This document shows, piece by piece, positions 20,228-28,147 of a stretch of DNA of 64,000 nucleotides; position 1 is the stretch's first letter; every line of letters starts with the position of its first letter. Location: NCBI GenBank assembly GCA_023511295.1, contig JAIMBT010000005.1, positions 1-64,000 of the forward strand, read 5' to 3'. A program made the translations under genes and the position numbers. Source of the DNA: Alicyclobacillus sp. (GTDB lineage: Bacteria > Bacillota > Bacilli > Alicyclobacillales > Alicyclobacillaceae). Below the pieces are notes generated by a model. The model made no database searches and had not been told where the DNA came from. It worked only from the letters and a program-made list of their open reading frames with translations.

Positions 20228-21804
20228 GCTCGCACCTCCTGTCCGGAGAGGCCCAGTTCAACGCGCAACCGTTCCTCAAACGGATTGAAGTAATCGGGGT
20301 CTCGCAGCACCACGCCAGCCCTGCCGCGTCCGCCCTGGCGGGAGCGCTTGACGTCCGCGAACAGTCCCTTTGCGAGTGCCTCGAAGAAGCCGATGTCGAC
20401 AATGCGCTCGAGCAACGCAACCGCTTCCTGCAACACGGTCTGAGCCCTCCGCACAATGATGCCGTCGGGTTTGAACGTGAGCTCGTCCCCGAGGTGGCGC
20501 GCGTTGTTGAAGATGTACCGCGCGCTCTCAATCGCCAGGTGGCGGTCGTGCACAAGCGGCGTGTGAATCTGTTCGGTCATCATACCGAGCAGTTGAATCC
20601 CCTGCTGGGTCGCCACGCCGACCAGGTTGAACAGCGCGTCTTGTACGTGCCCGCGGAAGATGTTACCGGTCATGTGCTTGGTCGGCGGCATGTACTTGAT
20701 GGGCGCTTTCGGGAAGATCTCGCGCACCATCTGCGCCTGCGCGAGCTCATACAGGAACCCATCCTCGAGCATCGGGTTCATCTCGAAGGCGTGTCCGAGA
20801 CCCATCTGCTCCTCCGGCAGTCCTGCCCGCAGCGCGAACTGTTCGTTGATGAACTGCGACGCGAGCACGGTGTGCGCCGCTTCCACCGCGTCTGCAGTCG
20901 TCAGGTAGTTGTCCTCGCCGGTGTTGATGATAACGCCCGCGAAGCTGTTCAACATGCGGGAGAACGCCTGGTCCACCAGCGTGCGCTCCGGGTTGATGTC
21001 GCGAAACAAGATGCCGTAGAGCGCGTCGTTCAGCATCACGTCGAGCCGCTCCATGGCCCCCATCGCCGCAATCTCCGGCATGCACAGCCCGGAGCAGTAG
21101 TTGCACAGCCGGATGTACCGGCCGACCTCCTCGCCGACTTCGTCGAGGGCCGCGCGCATGATGCGGAAGTTCTCCTGCGTCGCGTACGTGCCGCCGAACC
21201 CTTCCGTCGTCGCCCCGTACGGCACGTAGTCGAGCAGACTCTGGCCCGTGCTGCGGATGACCGCGATGATGTCCGCACCCTGGCGGGCCGCTGCCTTCGC
21301 CTGCACCACGTCCTCGTAGATGTTGCCGGTCGCGACAATCACGTAGAGGTACGGCTGCGGGCCTTCGCCCAGCCGGGCGATCCGGTGATCTCGGTCCCTC
21401 CGGTTACCCCGTATCCGATCCAAGGCCTCCTCGGCCCACCGCCGGCCTGCACGCCGGATCTCTTCCTCCGGCGCGAGCGGCAACTCCGTCAGCGTGACCA
21501 TTCCGTCCCCGACGGCTTCGGCCAATTCCTGTGGGCCGAGGCCCGTCTGCAACCGGCCGTTCACCCACCACCGCGCGACGCCGCCAGCGAGCCCCCCCGC
21601 TTCGTGAACCTGGTCTGCCACGCGGTTCGGGAGCGGGACGCCGTCCGCGTCGACTCCGTCCACGCCGAACAAGCGAAGCGCCGTTCGCTCCACCGCAATC
21701 GTGGTCCGCTGGCGGATGAACGCGTCCATGTCGTCCGCAATCTGCCCAGCCGCCGCCCGACCGCGCGCGACCAACTGCGGGTCCAGGTACAACTTGGATG
21801 CCAT
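20224..21804 (-). CDS. kamD: Lysine 5,6-aminomutase alpha subunit
   Basis: 526 residues, the usual size of the PLP- and cobalamin-binding TIM-barrel subunit of D-lysine/beta-lysine 5,6-aminomutase. Recognisable segments are DMDAFIRQRTTIAVERT, VIVATGNIYEDVVQAKAA, ADIIAVIRSTGQSLLDYVP, RLCNYCSGLCMPEIA, DALYGILFRDINPERTLVD, YMPPTKHMTGNIFRGH and MMTEQIHTPLVHDR. The ATG at 21804 follows GAGGAGGTG; reading from the overlapping GTG adds three residues. It is coupled to kamE by a 4-bp overlap and lies 21 bp after kamC. Confidence 0.97.
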   Translation of the reverse strand: MASKLYLDPQLVARGRAAAGQIADDMDAFIRQRTTIAVERTALRLFGVDGVDADGVPLPNRVADQVHEAGGLAGGVARWWVNGRLQTGLGPQELAEAVGDGMVTLTELPLAPEEEIRRAGRRWAEEALDRIRGNRRDRDHRIARLGEGPQPYLYVIVATGNIYEDVVQAKAAARQGADIIAVIRSTGQSLLDYVPYGATTEGFGGTYATQENFRIMRAALDEVGEEVGRYIRLCNYCSGLCMPEIAAMGAMERLDVMLNDALYGILFRDINPERTLVDQAFSRMLNSFAGVIINTGEDNYLTTADAVEAAHTVLASQFINEQFALRAGLPEEQMGLGHAFEMNPMLEDGFLYELAQAQMVREIFPKAPIKYMPPTKHMTGNIFRGHVQDALFNLVGVATQQGIQLLGMMTEQIHTPLVHDRHLAIESARYIFNNARHLGDELTFKPDGIIVRRAQTVLQEAVALLERIVDIGFFEALAKGLFADVKRSRQGGRGRAGVVLRDPDYFNPFEERLRVELGLSGQEVRA

Positions 21805-21825
21805 GGTCGGCACCTCCTCGGAGTG

Positions 21826-23379
21826 TCATGGTGTGATGGTGTCCGTGCCCAAGGCCTTCGCGCGCCCGAGTACGGACTCCGGAAATCCGAGCGACGCCGC
21901 CACTTCGAGTGGGGTGCGCGGTTCACCCTGCCACACCCCGGCCGTGTGGACGGCCACCTGCGGCAGCCGCAGTGGCGCGGTGAAATGTGTCACGACGAGT
22001 GCCACGCCGCGCGTGGACATCGTCTCATGAAGCGCCTCCACCACCGCGACGAGCAGTGCCTCGCCGTACAGCGGGTGCGTGGTCCGCAGGGGTTCGTCGA
22101 GGCAGAGAAACCACCGTCGCCCCGATTCAACCGCGCGCAGGATGGCCGCGAGCCGCACCACTTCGCCGCCAAACGCGCTGAGCCCGCGGTCGACGTCCGT
22201 CGCCGCTTCGGCGACGAACCGCACCGCGTCGAACAGGCGCGTGCGCACCTGCTGGGCCGGGACGGGCAGCCCGAACTGCGCGAGGGCCTGGCAGAGACAC
22301 GCTGCGCGAGCCGTGACGCTCTTGCCGCTCATGTTCGGTCCGGTCACCACCGTCACCCCAGCCGGCAGGTCGAGATTGACTGGCGCGAACCGCTCCCCGT
22401 GCTGTTCGAGGTGATGTTGGGCGAGCGGATCTACCAGACCGTCCATGCGCCAGCCGTGGGGCGTGAGATGGGGGACACTGCCGCGCAGTCGCTGTTGCAG
22501 GAGCACGCGCGCGCGGCGCAGGTCCAATTGCGTGACGTCGGCGAGGACCTGCCGCCAATCATCGAGGTGCCGCCGGAGTTTCGCGGTGAAGATGGACAGT
22601 GCTCGGGCTTCAGCGTCGGCCAGGCGCGCCTGTGCGTCGGCGAGGCGCGCTTCCGCGGCGGCCAACTCTGGCGAAGGCACCACCTCGAACACCCGCTCGA
22701 ACGGCGTGTCCCGGAGCCAACGCAGACCCGGGTCGCCGAGGAGGGCCTCCGCGCGTTCGCGGGCAGCGGGCAGCGGCAACACCAGTTGGCCATCCCGGTT
22801 GGGACGAACGCCCGCGCGCTCGCGCCATGCCTCCGCGTCTGCGCGCGCTCGTTCCAGGTGCATTCGCCGGGCACTCAACAATGCGGACGCTGCGCGGTCC
22901 ACCTCGACGTCTCCCAGCTCCTCCACGCGGAAGGTCGGCTCCTCGCCCGGTCCAAACAGCGCCCGCAGCGCGCGCCACCGCGATACGTCCGTCCAAGCAG
23001 GCATCCGAGTGGATGCCGAACAAGCAGGCATCCGGTCGGATGCCAGCAGCGGATCGGAAAACCACAGAAACTGCTTCAGGACCAGGCAGTCCCGCGGCTG
23101 CAGCGTTGTTGCGTCGTTCTCGAGCACCGCGAGGGCCGGCCGGATGTCCGGCAGACGGCGAAGCACGTCCTCCAGTTGCGCCGACTGCCATAGGCGCGGC
23201 TCTGCGCAGTCGGCCGCGAGTTGGCGCAGGGCCTCGGCACACGCCACCTCGTCGCCGGGGAGAAACGGCGCGAGCGCGGACTTGGCATCGCGGCCAAACG
23301 GCGTCACAGGTGCAAACCAGGCCCAAACGCGCGGCCAGTCAATCGCGACGGCCGTTGCGGCATCGAGAAACGCCTCCAT
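21826..23379 (-). CDS. kamC: KamC, MutS-like ATPase of the lysine operon
   Basis: 517 residues. The C-terminal ~250 residues form a MutS-type ABC ATPase: TVVTGPNMSGKSVTARA (Walker A), a serine-containing RGLSAFGGEVVRLAAIL signature, FLCLDEPLRTTHPLYGE (Walker B) and a VVTHF switch. The mismatch-recognition domain of true MutS is absent, and the N-terminal half is Arg/Ala-rich coil. Genes of this type lie between kamA and kamD in lysine-fermenting bacteria, where they are called kamC; their role is unproven and could be in reactivating or protecting the B12 aminomutase. The ATG at 23379 puts the start 41 bp inside kamB. Confidence 0.8.
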   Translation of the reverse strand: MEAFLDAATAVAIDWPRVWAWFAPVTPFGRDAKSALAPFLPGDEVACAEALRQLAADCAEPRLWQSAQLEDVLRRLPDIRPALAVLENDATTLQPRDCLVLKQFLWFSDPLLASDRMPACSASTRMPAWTDVSRWRALRALFGPGEEPTFRVEELGDVEVDRAASALLSARRMHLERARADAEAWRERAGVRPNRDGQLVLPLPAARERAEALLGDPGLRWLRDTPFERVFEVVPSPELAAAEARLADAQARLADAEARALSIFTAKLRRHLDDWRQVLADVTQLDLRRARVLLQQRLRGSVPHLTPHGWRMDGLVDPLAQHHLEQHGERFAPVNLDLPAGVTVVTGPNMSGKSVTARAACLCQALAQFGLPVPAQQVRTRLFDAVRFVAEAATDVDRGLSAFGGEVVRLAAILRAVESGRRWFLCLDEPLRTTHPLYGEALLVAVVEALHETMSTRGVALVVTHFTAPLRLPQVAVHTAGVWQGEPRTPLEVAASLGFPESVLGRAKALGTDTITP

Positions 23380-24496
23380 CCTCGTCGTCCCCCCCACATG
23401 CGTCGTAGACCGGTACGCCCGCCTCCTCCGCCACCGCGCCTGCCAGCGCCCGGACATCGAGGCGGCCTCCCTGAACGTGGTGCGGATTGACGGCCACGGC
23501 CGCGAGGGGCAGCGGTCGCAGCACGGACAAACGGTGCCCCGCTCGTTCGAAGCGCGCCCAGGCGGTCTCTGACAGCAGCAACTGCGCCGGGTGATCTGCC
23601 ACCAGCTGCAGCGGGCGGCGGTGTCCCAGGAGATCGGCCACAATCTCGTCCGTCACCGCCCCAGGCAGATAAACGGCGTCGACTGCTTCGGACCAAGCAG
23701 CCTGGCGCGGCAACCCGAACAGTGCGGCGTCTCGACCGGCGATGTGGAGGAGGTCGTCTGGCAGGGCCGAACCCGCGGGCGCACCCGCCGTTCCATCACG
23801 CGCATCGGCCGTCGTCCAGCCAATCTGCCCTCGCTCGACCGCAGGCTGCAACCGCGCCTCGAGCGCGCCATCCGCCGCCGGCACGCGGTACCGGCGGAGA
23901 AATGGCCGAGCCGCGCGAAGCACGGCCGGGATGCTGAGCTCCCGAGCCGCACTGGCCCCGACGGCGAGCACGACGGTGTCGACCAATCCCGGCACCCCCG
24001 CGGCAATGCGGTCAAACGCGCCGTCAATCAAGCACCACTCGGCACCCCACGCCTTAAGCCGCTGAATAGCCTGTGCCACGTGGGCGCGTTGGCGGACACC
24101 GGCCAGCAACACCTCGCCGGCCAAGGTCACGCGAGCCACCATCAGCGGTCCGAGCGGCGAAGAGACCGGCAGTTCCTCCAGCCACTCGAACATCGCCGAC
24201 GACGCCTCCAGCGCTTGCGCGGCCGAGACGACCAGTGTCCCCTCCGACGCCCAGATCTGCGGCTTTTGGATGCCGCTGAGGTGGTCCGTGCGCTCACCGT
24301 CGATCCCGACGCTACACAGCCCCACCGTCTCACCGACTGCCGTCAGCCGAGAGAGGAAGTGGTTGAACGCGGTCGTCTTGCCCGCGTGCTTGCAGATGCC
24401 GATGAAGGCAATCCGCCGCCAGCCCGCGGTGCGACAACGGGCGACAGGATGAAACCCAGGCCGGGTCTCCAGGTGCGCCCCTGATTCATCCGACAC
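23339..24496 (-). CDS. kamB: KamB, P-loop protein of the lysine operon
   Basis: 385 residues. RRIAFIGICKHAGKTTAFN near residue 35 is a P-loop (GxxxxGKT), followed by LCSVGIDGERTDHLSG. The rest is Ala/Leu-rich without a domain I recognise. Position between kamA and kamC identifies it as the kamB type of lysine clusters, proposed to assist the aminomutase; function is inferred from context. The GTG at 24496 is preferred because GTGAGGTGG lies upstream; a GTG three codons earlier overlaps that site. Its last 41 bp overlap kamC, and it begins 10 bp after kamA. Confidence 0.78.
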   Translation of the reverse strand: MSDESGAHLETRPGFHPVARCRTAGWRRIAFIGICKHAGKTTAFNHFLSRLTAVGETVGLCSVGIDGERTDHLSGIQKPQIWASEGTLVVSAAQALEASSAMFEWLEELPVSSPLGPLMVARVTLAGEVLLAGVRQRAHVAQAIQRLKAWGAEWCLIDGAFDRIAAGVPGLVDTVVLAVGASAARELSIPAVLRAARPFLRRYRVPAADGALEARLQPAVERGQIGWTTADARDGTAGAPAGSALPDDLLHIAGRDAALFGLPRQAAWSEAVDAVYLPGAVTDEIVADLLGHRRPLQLVADHPAQLLLSETAWARFERAGHRLSVLRPLPLAAVAVNPHHVQGGRLDVRALAGAVAEEAGVPVYDACGGDDEDGGVSRCRNGRRD

Positions 24497-24506
24497 GGCT
24501 GCCACC

Positions 24507-25862
24507 TCACGAATGCTTGCGCGGAGCCCGCTTCAGCGCGTCGACGTCGACATCCTTAGCCAGATGTTCGCGTTCCGTCCGCCGCTTCAAGTTTTTCGGC
24601 TCAATCGTCAGGTCGACATCGTTCAACAAGCGTGCCACGCCAATCAGTTCGTCCTTGTCGCGGCTGTGGTCGTGCGTGCACGACGGCGGGCAGCCTTTGT
24701 CTTCGTAGATAGGCTCGTGGTACGTCGTGATAACCCCTTCGAAGTTGCGCAAGATCACCTTTCCATGGCCCTGCGAGATGAGATACTGCGGGCCGACTGG
24801 GATCTTGCCGCCGCCACCGGGCGCGTCGACGATGAAGGTCGGGATGGCATACCCGGACGTGTGACCGCGCAACTGCTCCATAATCTCGATGCCTTTCGCG
24901 ACACTCGTGCGGAAGTGCTCGATGCCTTCTGACAGGTCGCACTGGTAGAGGTAGTAGGGCCGCACGCGGATCTTGACGAGATCGTGCATCAGCTTCTTCA
25001 TGATGTGCGCACAGTCGTTCACGCCGCGCATCAGCACCGTCTGGTTCCCGACGGGTACACCGGCGTCCGCCAGCTTCTCGCACGCGGCCGCAGCCTCCGG
25101 GGTGATTTCATCGGGATGGTTGAAGTGCGTGTTCAGCCAGATGGGGTGATACTTGCGCAGTATCTGACACAGGTTGTCGGTGATGCGCTGCGGAAACACC
25201 ACCGGTGCCCGCGTGCCGATGCGGATGATCTCGACGTGCGGAATCGCCCGCAACTCGGAGATGATGTACTCCAGAATCCGATCATTGACGAGCAACCCGT
25301 CGCCACCGGACAACAGCACGTCGCGCACGGCCGGCGTGCGGCGGATGTAGTCGATGGCGGCATCCAACTGCGGTTTCGGCACGGCGTGGCCGACCTGGCC
25401 GGAGAAGCGCCGACGCGTGCAGTGCCGGCAGTACATCGAGCACTGGTTGGTGATGAGGAACAGCACGCGGTCCGGATACCGGTGGGTGAGTCCGAGCACC
25501 GGCGAATCCTCGTCTTCGTCGAGCGGGTCCTCCATGTCCCAGGGCGTGCGCTGCATCTCGTTGGAGAGCGGTACCGCCTGCATGCGGATGGGGCAGTACG
25601 GGTCGTCCGGGTCCATCAGCATCGCGTAGTACGGCGTGATGCGCAGCGGGATTGACTCGCGCACGTTGGCCACGCCGACGAGTTCGTCTTCCGTCATGTG
25701 AATGACCTTCTGCAGGTCCTCGACGGTGTTGATGGTATGTGTGAGCTGCCACTTCCAGTCGTTCCACTGTTCGTCCGTGACGTCTTTCCACAGTTCAATC
25801 TCGCGGAAGTGACGCTGCTTTTTCCCGTAGCGGTGGGTCAGGTTTTGCTCCAACACGCTCAT
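24507..25862 (-). CDS. kamA: L-lysine 2,3-aminomutase
   Basis: 451-residue radical-SAM enzyme converting L-lysine to L-beta-lysine with SAM, a 4Fe-4S cluster and PLP. The cluster cysteines are C141, C145 and C148 (CSMYCRHC), preceded by FLITNQ and followed by TRRRFSG. DVLLSGGDGLLV is the SAM-binding GGE-like strand, and DAPGGGGKIPVGPQY near residue 340 carries the PLP lysine. C-terminal CPPSCTHDHS provides zinc-ligand candidates. The start overlaps the kdd stop by four bases. It is the committed step of the operon's pathway. Confidence 0.98.
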   Translation of the reverse strand: MSVLEQNLTHRYGKKQRHFREIELWKDVTDEQWNDWKWQLTHTINTVEDLQKVIHMTEDELVGVANVRESIPLRITPYYAMLMDPDDPYCPIRMQAVPLSNEMQRTPWDMEDPLDEDEDSPVLGLTHRYPDRVLFLITNQCSMYCRHCTRRRFSGQVGHAVPKPQLDAAIDYIRRTPAVRDVLLSGGDGLLVNDRILEYIISELRAIPHVEIIRIGTRAPVVFPQRITDNLCQILRKYHPIWLNTHFNHPDEITPEAAAACEKLADAGVPVGNQTVLMRGVNDCAHIMKKLMHDLVKIRVRPYYLYQCDLSEGIEHFRTSVAKGIEIMEQLRGHTSGYAIPTFIVDAPGGGGKIPVGPQYLISQGHGKVILRNFEGVITTYHEPIYEDKGCPPSCTHDHSRDKDELIGVARLLNDVDLTIEPKNLKRRTEREHLAKDVDVDALKRAPRKHS

Positions 25863-27088
25863 TTCGTCATCCCCTTTTCGGTTCCTGCGGCTTCATCCAG
25901 CGCGTGCAACGGTCCAACCGCCGCGCTCGGCGAGCCGCTCGCCGCGAATTTCTCCTCAAACACCGCCAGCAGTTCCGGCGCCTCGCGCAGCAGTTGCAGC
26001 GCGTGTTCGGCGTGGCCCGCGCAGTATCCGTTGCCCATCACCAGGTCGACATCCTTGCCGACACCTTCCGCCCCCAGGGCCGCCGCGGTAAAGCTGGTCG
26101 CCATGCTGAAGAAGTAGACCATCCCCCGGTCCCGCGCGCAGAGGATGGAGCTCATCTCGGTACCCGGCACGTTGACGCAGTTGATGACCACATCGGCCAG
26201 TCGCGGCCCTTCGTTCGCCGATGGCGACCGGCCCCCCGTGGTGCGGACCGGACGGGTCCCGCCCTCCCGCTCCTGTGGCTCCAACCGCGCGAGCGCGTCC
26301 CGAACCGCCGCGTACACGTCGGCCGGCCGGGTCGCGTCCAGGTTCAGGACGGCATCGGCGTACCCCAGACGGCGGACCCGATCACACGCGGCCTCCCCGC
26401 AATCGACAGCGATAACCGGCCCTCGTCCAGCTGACAAGCGGGCTTGGCGCAACACCGTCAGCCCGGACTTGCCGCCAGCACCAAGGATGACCACCGCGTC
26501 GCCCGGGTTCACGATGCGAGCGGTCTGCGCCGGTGCACCGCAGACGTCAAAGACCGCCAGCGCGACCCGGTCCGGGATGTCGTCCGGCATCTTCGCGAAG
26601 ATTCCGCTTTCAAACAGCACGGCGGTCGCGTCGACGTCCAGTTGCCCGTTCGCCATGTCCACCCGGCGGATCTCCCGGAGCTGCAATGGGGTCAGCGAAA
26701 GCGACACCAGGGTCGCAATGCGCGTACCGGGATGGAGTTGACCAAAGTGCGGGTTTCGAGGCCCGACCGCGGCCACACGGCCAATCAGCATACCGCCGGA
26801 ACCCGTGACGGGGTTGTGCAACTTTCCCCGCTGGCGCACGATGTCCGTCACTGCGGCGGCGACGCGCTGCGGATCTCCGTCTGCCGCGGTGCGCAGTTGT
26901 GCAAACGACGCCGAGTCGACGTTCAGCACCTCCACGTCCATCAAGATCTCGTTGTCATACAGGACCGGACGATTGTCGATGCGCCAAGCGGCTTGCGGCA
27001 TGGCACCTGGCGGCTCGATGACGCGGTGAAACCCGTACCGATTTCCCTCCAGGCCACTCGCCCTGCCATCGTTCAGGTCTTCCTTCAC
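25859..27088 (-). CDS. kdd: L-erythro-3,5-diaminohexanoate dehydrogenase
   Basis: 409 residues. Kdd oxidatively deaminates 3,5-diaminohexanoate to 3-keto-5-aminohexanoate with NAD. Diagnostic stretches are NRPVLYDNEILMDVEVLNVDSASF, here in parts, GSGGMLIGRVAAVGP, the nucleotide-binding VVILGAGGKSGLTVL, and INCVNVPGTEMSSIL with MVYFFSMATSFTAAALGAEG. Compared with typical Kdd (about 340-350 residues) it has a Pro/Arg/Gly-rich insert of about 25 residues before LADVVINC. The GTG at 27088 has GGGAGGTG upstream. It is the first gene of kdd-kamABCDE, about 160 bp from the sigma-54 promoter. Confidence 0.94.
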   Translation of the reverse strand: MKEDLNDGRASGLEGNRYGFHRVIEPPGAMPQAAWRIDNRPVLYDNEILMDVEVLNVDSASFAQLRTAADGDPQRVAAAVTDIVRQRGKLHNPVTGSGGMLIGRVAAVGPRNPHFGQLHPGTRIATLVSLSLTPLQLREIRRVDMANGQLDVDATAVLFESGIFAKMPDDIPDRVALAVFDVCGAPAQTARIVNPGDAVVILGAGGKSGLTVLRQARLSAGRGPVIAVDCGEAACDRVRRLGYADAVLNLDATRPADVYAAVRDALARLEPQEREGGTRPVRTTGGRSPSANEGPRLADVVINCVNVPGTEMSSILCARDRGMVYFFSMATSFTAAALGAEGVGKDVDLVMGNGYCAGHAEHALQLLREAPELLAVFEEKFAASGSPSAAVGPLHALDEAAGTEKGMTK

Positions 27089-27246
27089 GGTCACACCTCC
27101 CTGGATAGACAGTCGTGATGCAACGGCGGGCCGTCTCGGCGTCCACCGCGACGACAGGCGATGACGACAGGCGATGACGACGGGCCATAACGACGAGCGA
27201 TAACGACGGGTGCTTTGGGATGGAAACGCTTTGTACTGAAGGTTGT

Positions 27247-27262
27247 AGCAAGTTTCGTGCCA
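27247..27262 (-). promoter_or_regulatory. Sigma-54 (-24/-12) promoter of the kdd-kamABCDE operon
   Basis: The minus strand reads TGGCACGAAACTTGCT from 27262 to 27247. This matches the sigma-54 consensus TGGCACGnnnnTTGCW at every fixed position, with correct GG-GC spacing. It points at kdd, giving a leader of about 150 nt. A sigma-54 activator gene lies 0.9 kb upstream (28148-30028). Confidence 0.88.
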
Positions 27263-27299
27263 CAGTTGGGGATGGGTGGGGTTCGAGGGACCCGGAAGG

Positions 27300-27486
27300 G
27301 GCGTGGGGATGGCGGTGCGGCCGCAGGCGGGCGTGGGAGCGCGTGGATGGCGGTGCGGCCGCAGGCGGGTGTGGGTGCGCGGCGGTGTGGGTGCACGGGC
27401 GGTGTGGGGGCTCGCAGGCGGGATGTGCGCTTGCAGGCGGGCGTGGGAGCGCAGGCCCAGGGGCGGGATGTGCGGTTGCAGGCGAA
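27300..27486. repeat. Degenerate GC-rich repeats upstream of the sigma-54 promoter
   Basis: Copies of GCGGTGCGGCCGCAGGCGGG recur near 27327 and 27350, and GCAGGCGGGCGTGGGAGCG recurs further on, with variable spacing. No gene is supported; frames are open on the plus strand only because of composition. The stretch lies between the sigma-54 promoter and the candidate activator sites. Confidence 0.6.
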
Positions 27487-27538
27487 TGTGCCCAAATATC
27501 GGCACAGACAACGTACCGAGGGGTGCTCAATTTTGAGC
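27487..27538. promoter_or_regulatory. Candidate upstream activator sites for the sigma-54 promoter
   Basis: Two inverted repeats lie 225-290 bp upstream of the promoter: TGTGCC-N8-GGCACA (27487-27506) and GCTCAA-TT-TTGAGC (27525-27538). Enhancer sites of sigma-54 activators normally lie at this distance and are palindromic. The local AT-content is higher than the flanking repeats. Confidence 0.45.
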
Positions 27539-27640
27539 GAGGTGAACGTGCGCCGATAATCTGGCACACGCCGTACCGGATCGCAGGGGGGAGAGGGGAA
27601 CGGCCATCCCCGATTCGCCGTGCGAGCGCCGCTAACGTAG

Positions 27641-28040
27641 AAATAGCGGAACCGCGTTCCCTTGCGGGCGAGCACCGGCCCCGGAACCAGCCTCGAGACC
27701 GCCCATTCGCCCTCAACAGCGGAACGCCGTTCCGCTATCCCGCCCGCCAGCACCCGCCGGGACAACAATAGCGGAACCGCGTTCCCTTGTGGGCGACCAC
27801 AGGCCCCGGAACCGGCCCCCGCGACCGCCCATTCGCCCTCAACAGCGGAACGCCGTTCCGCTATCCCGCCCACCAACGCCCGCCGGGACAGCAATAGCGG
27901 AACCGCGTTCCCTTGTGGGCGACCACAGGCCCCGGAACCGGCCTCGAGACCGCCCATTCTCGCACAACAGCGGAACGCCGTTCCGCTATCCCGCCCACCA
28001 ACGCCCGCCGGGACAACAATAGCGGAACCGCGTTCCCTTC
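27641..28040. repeat. Array B: diverged copy of the 125-bp palindrome array
   Basis: Core 1 here is GCGGAACGCCGTTCCGC (from 27719, 27845, 27970) and core 2 is GCGGAACCGCGTTCCC (from 27646, 27771, 27897, 28022). Periods are 125-126 bp and core 1 to core 2 is 52 bp, the same geometry as array A at 14641. Relative to array A, both outer positions of the stem have changed together (AGGG..CCCC to GCGG..CCGC), so the palindrome is kept and becomes longer. No gene is supported inside. Confidence 0.93.
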
Positions 28041-28147
28041 CGGGCGACCACAGGCCCCGGAACCAGCCCCCGCGACCGCCTCGGCCCGCGCCGGGCCCAG
28101 AATCCCTTCAATCCCGCCCACGATAGACCGCTCGCGCTACCCCCGAG

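Noticed and set aside
20494-23193. An 899-codon open frame on the plus strand
   Set aside because: It lies antisense to kamD and kamC, whose domains are unmistakable. Its composition (Arg, His, Gln, Pro) is that of a GC-driven shadow frame, and it has no ribosome site.
21826-23379. DNA mismatch-repair MutS
   Set aside because: Only the ATPase domain is present, the mismatch-binding domain is missing, and the gene is embedded in the lysine operon.
19379-28147. Cobalamin riboswitch for the B12-dependent kam genes or lysine riboswitch for the operon
   Set aside because: No B12-box or L-box-like conserved elements are visible in the leader of kdd or between the genes.
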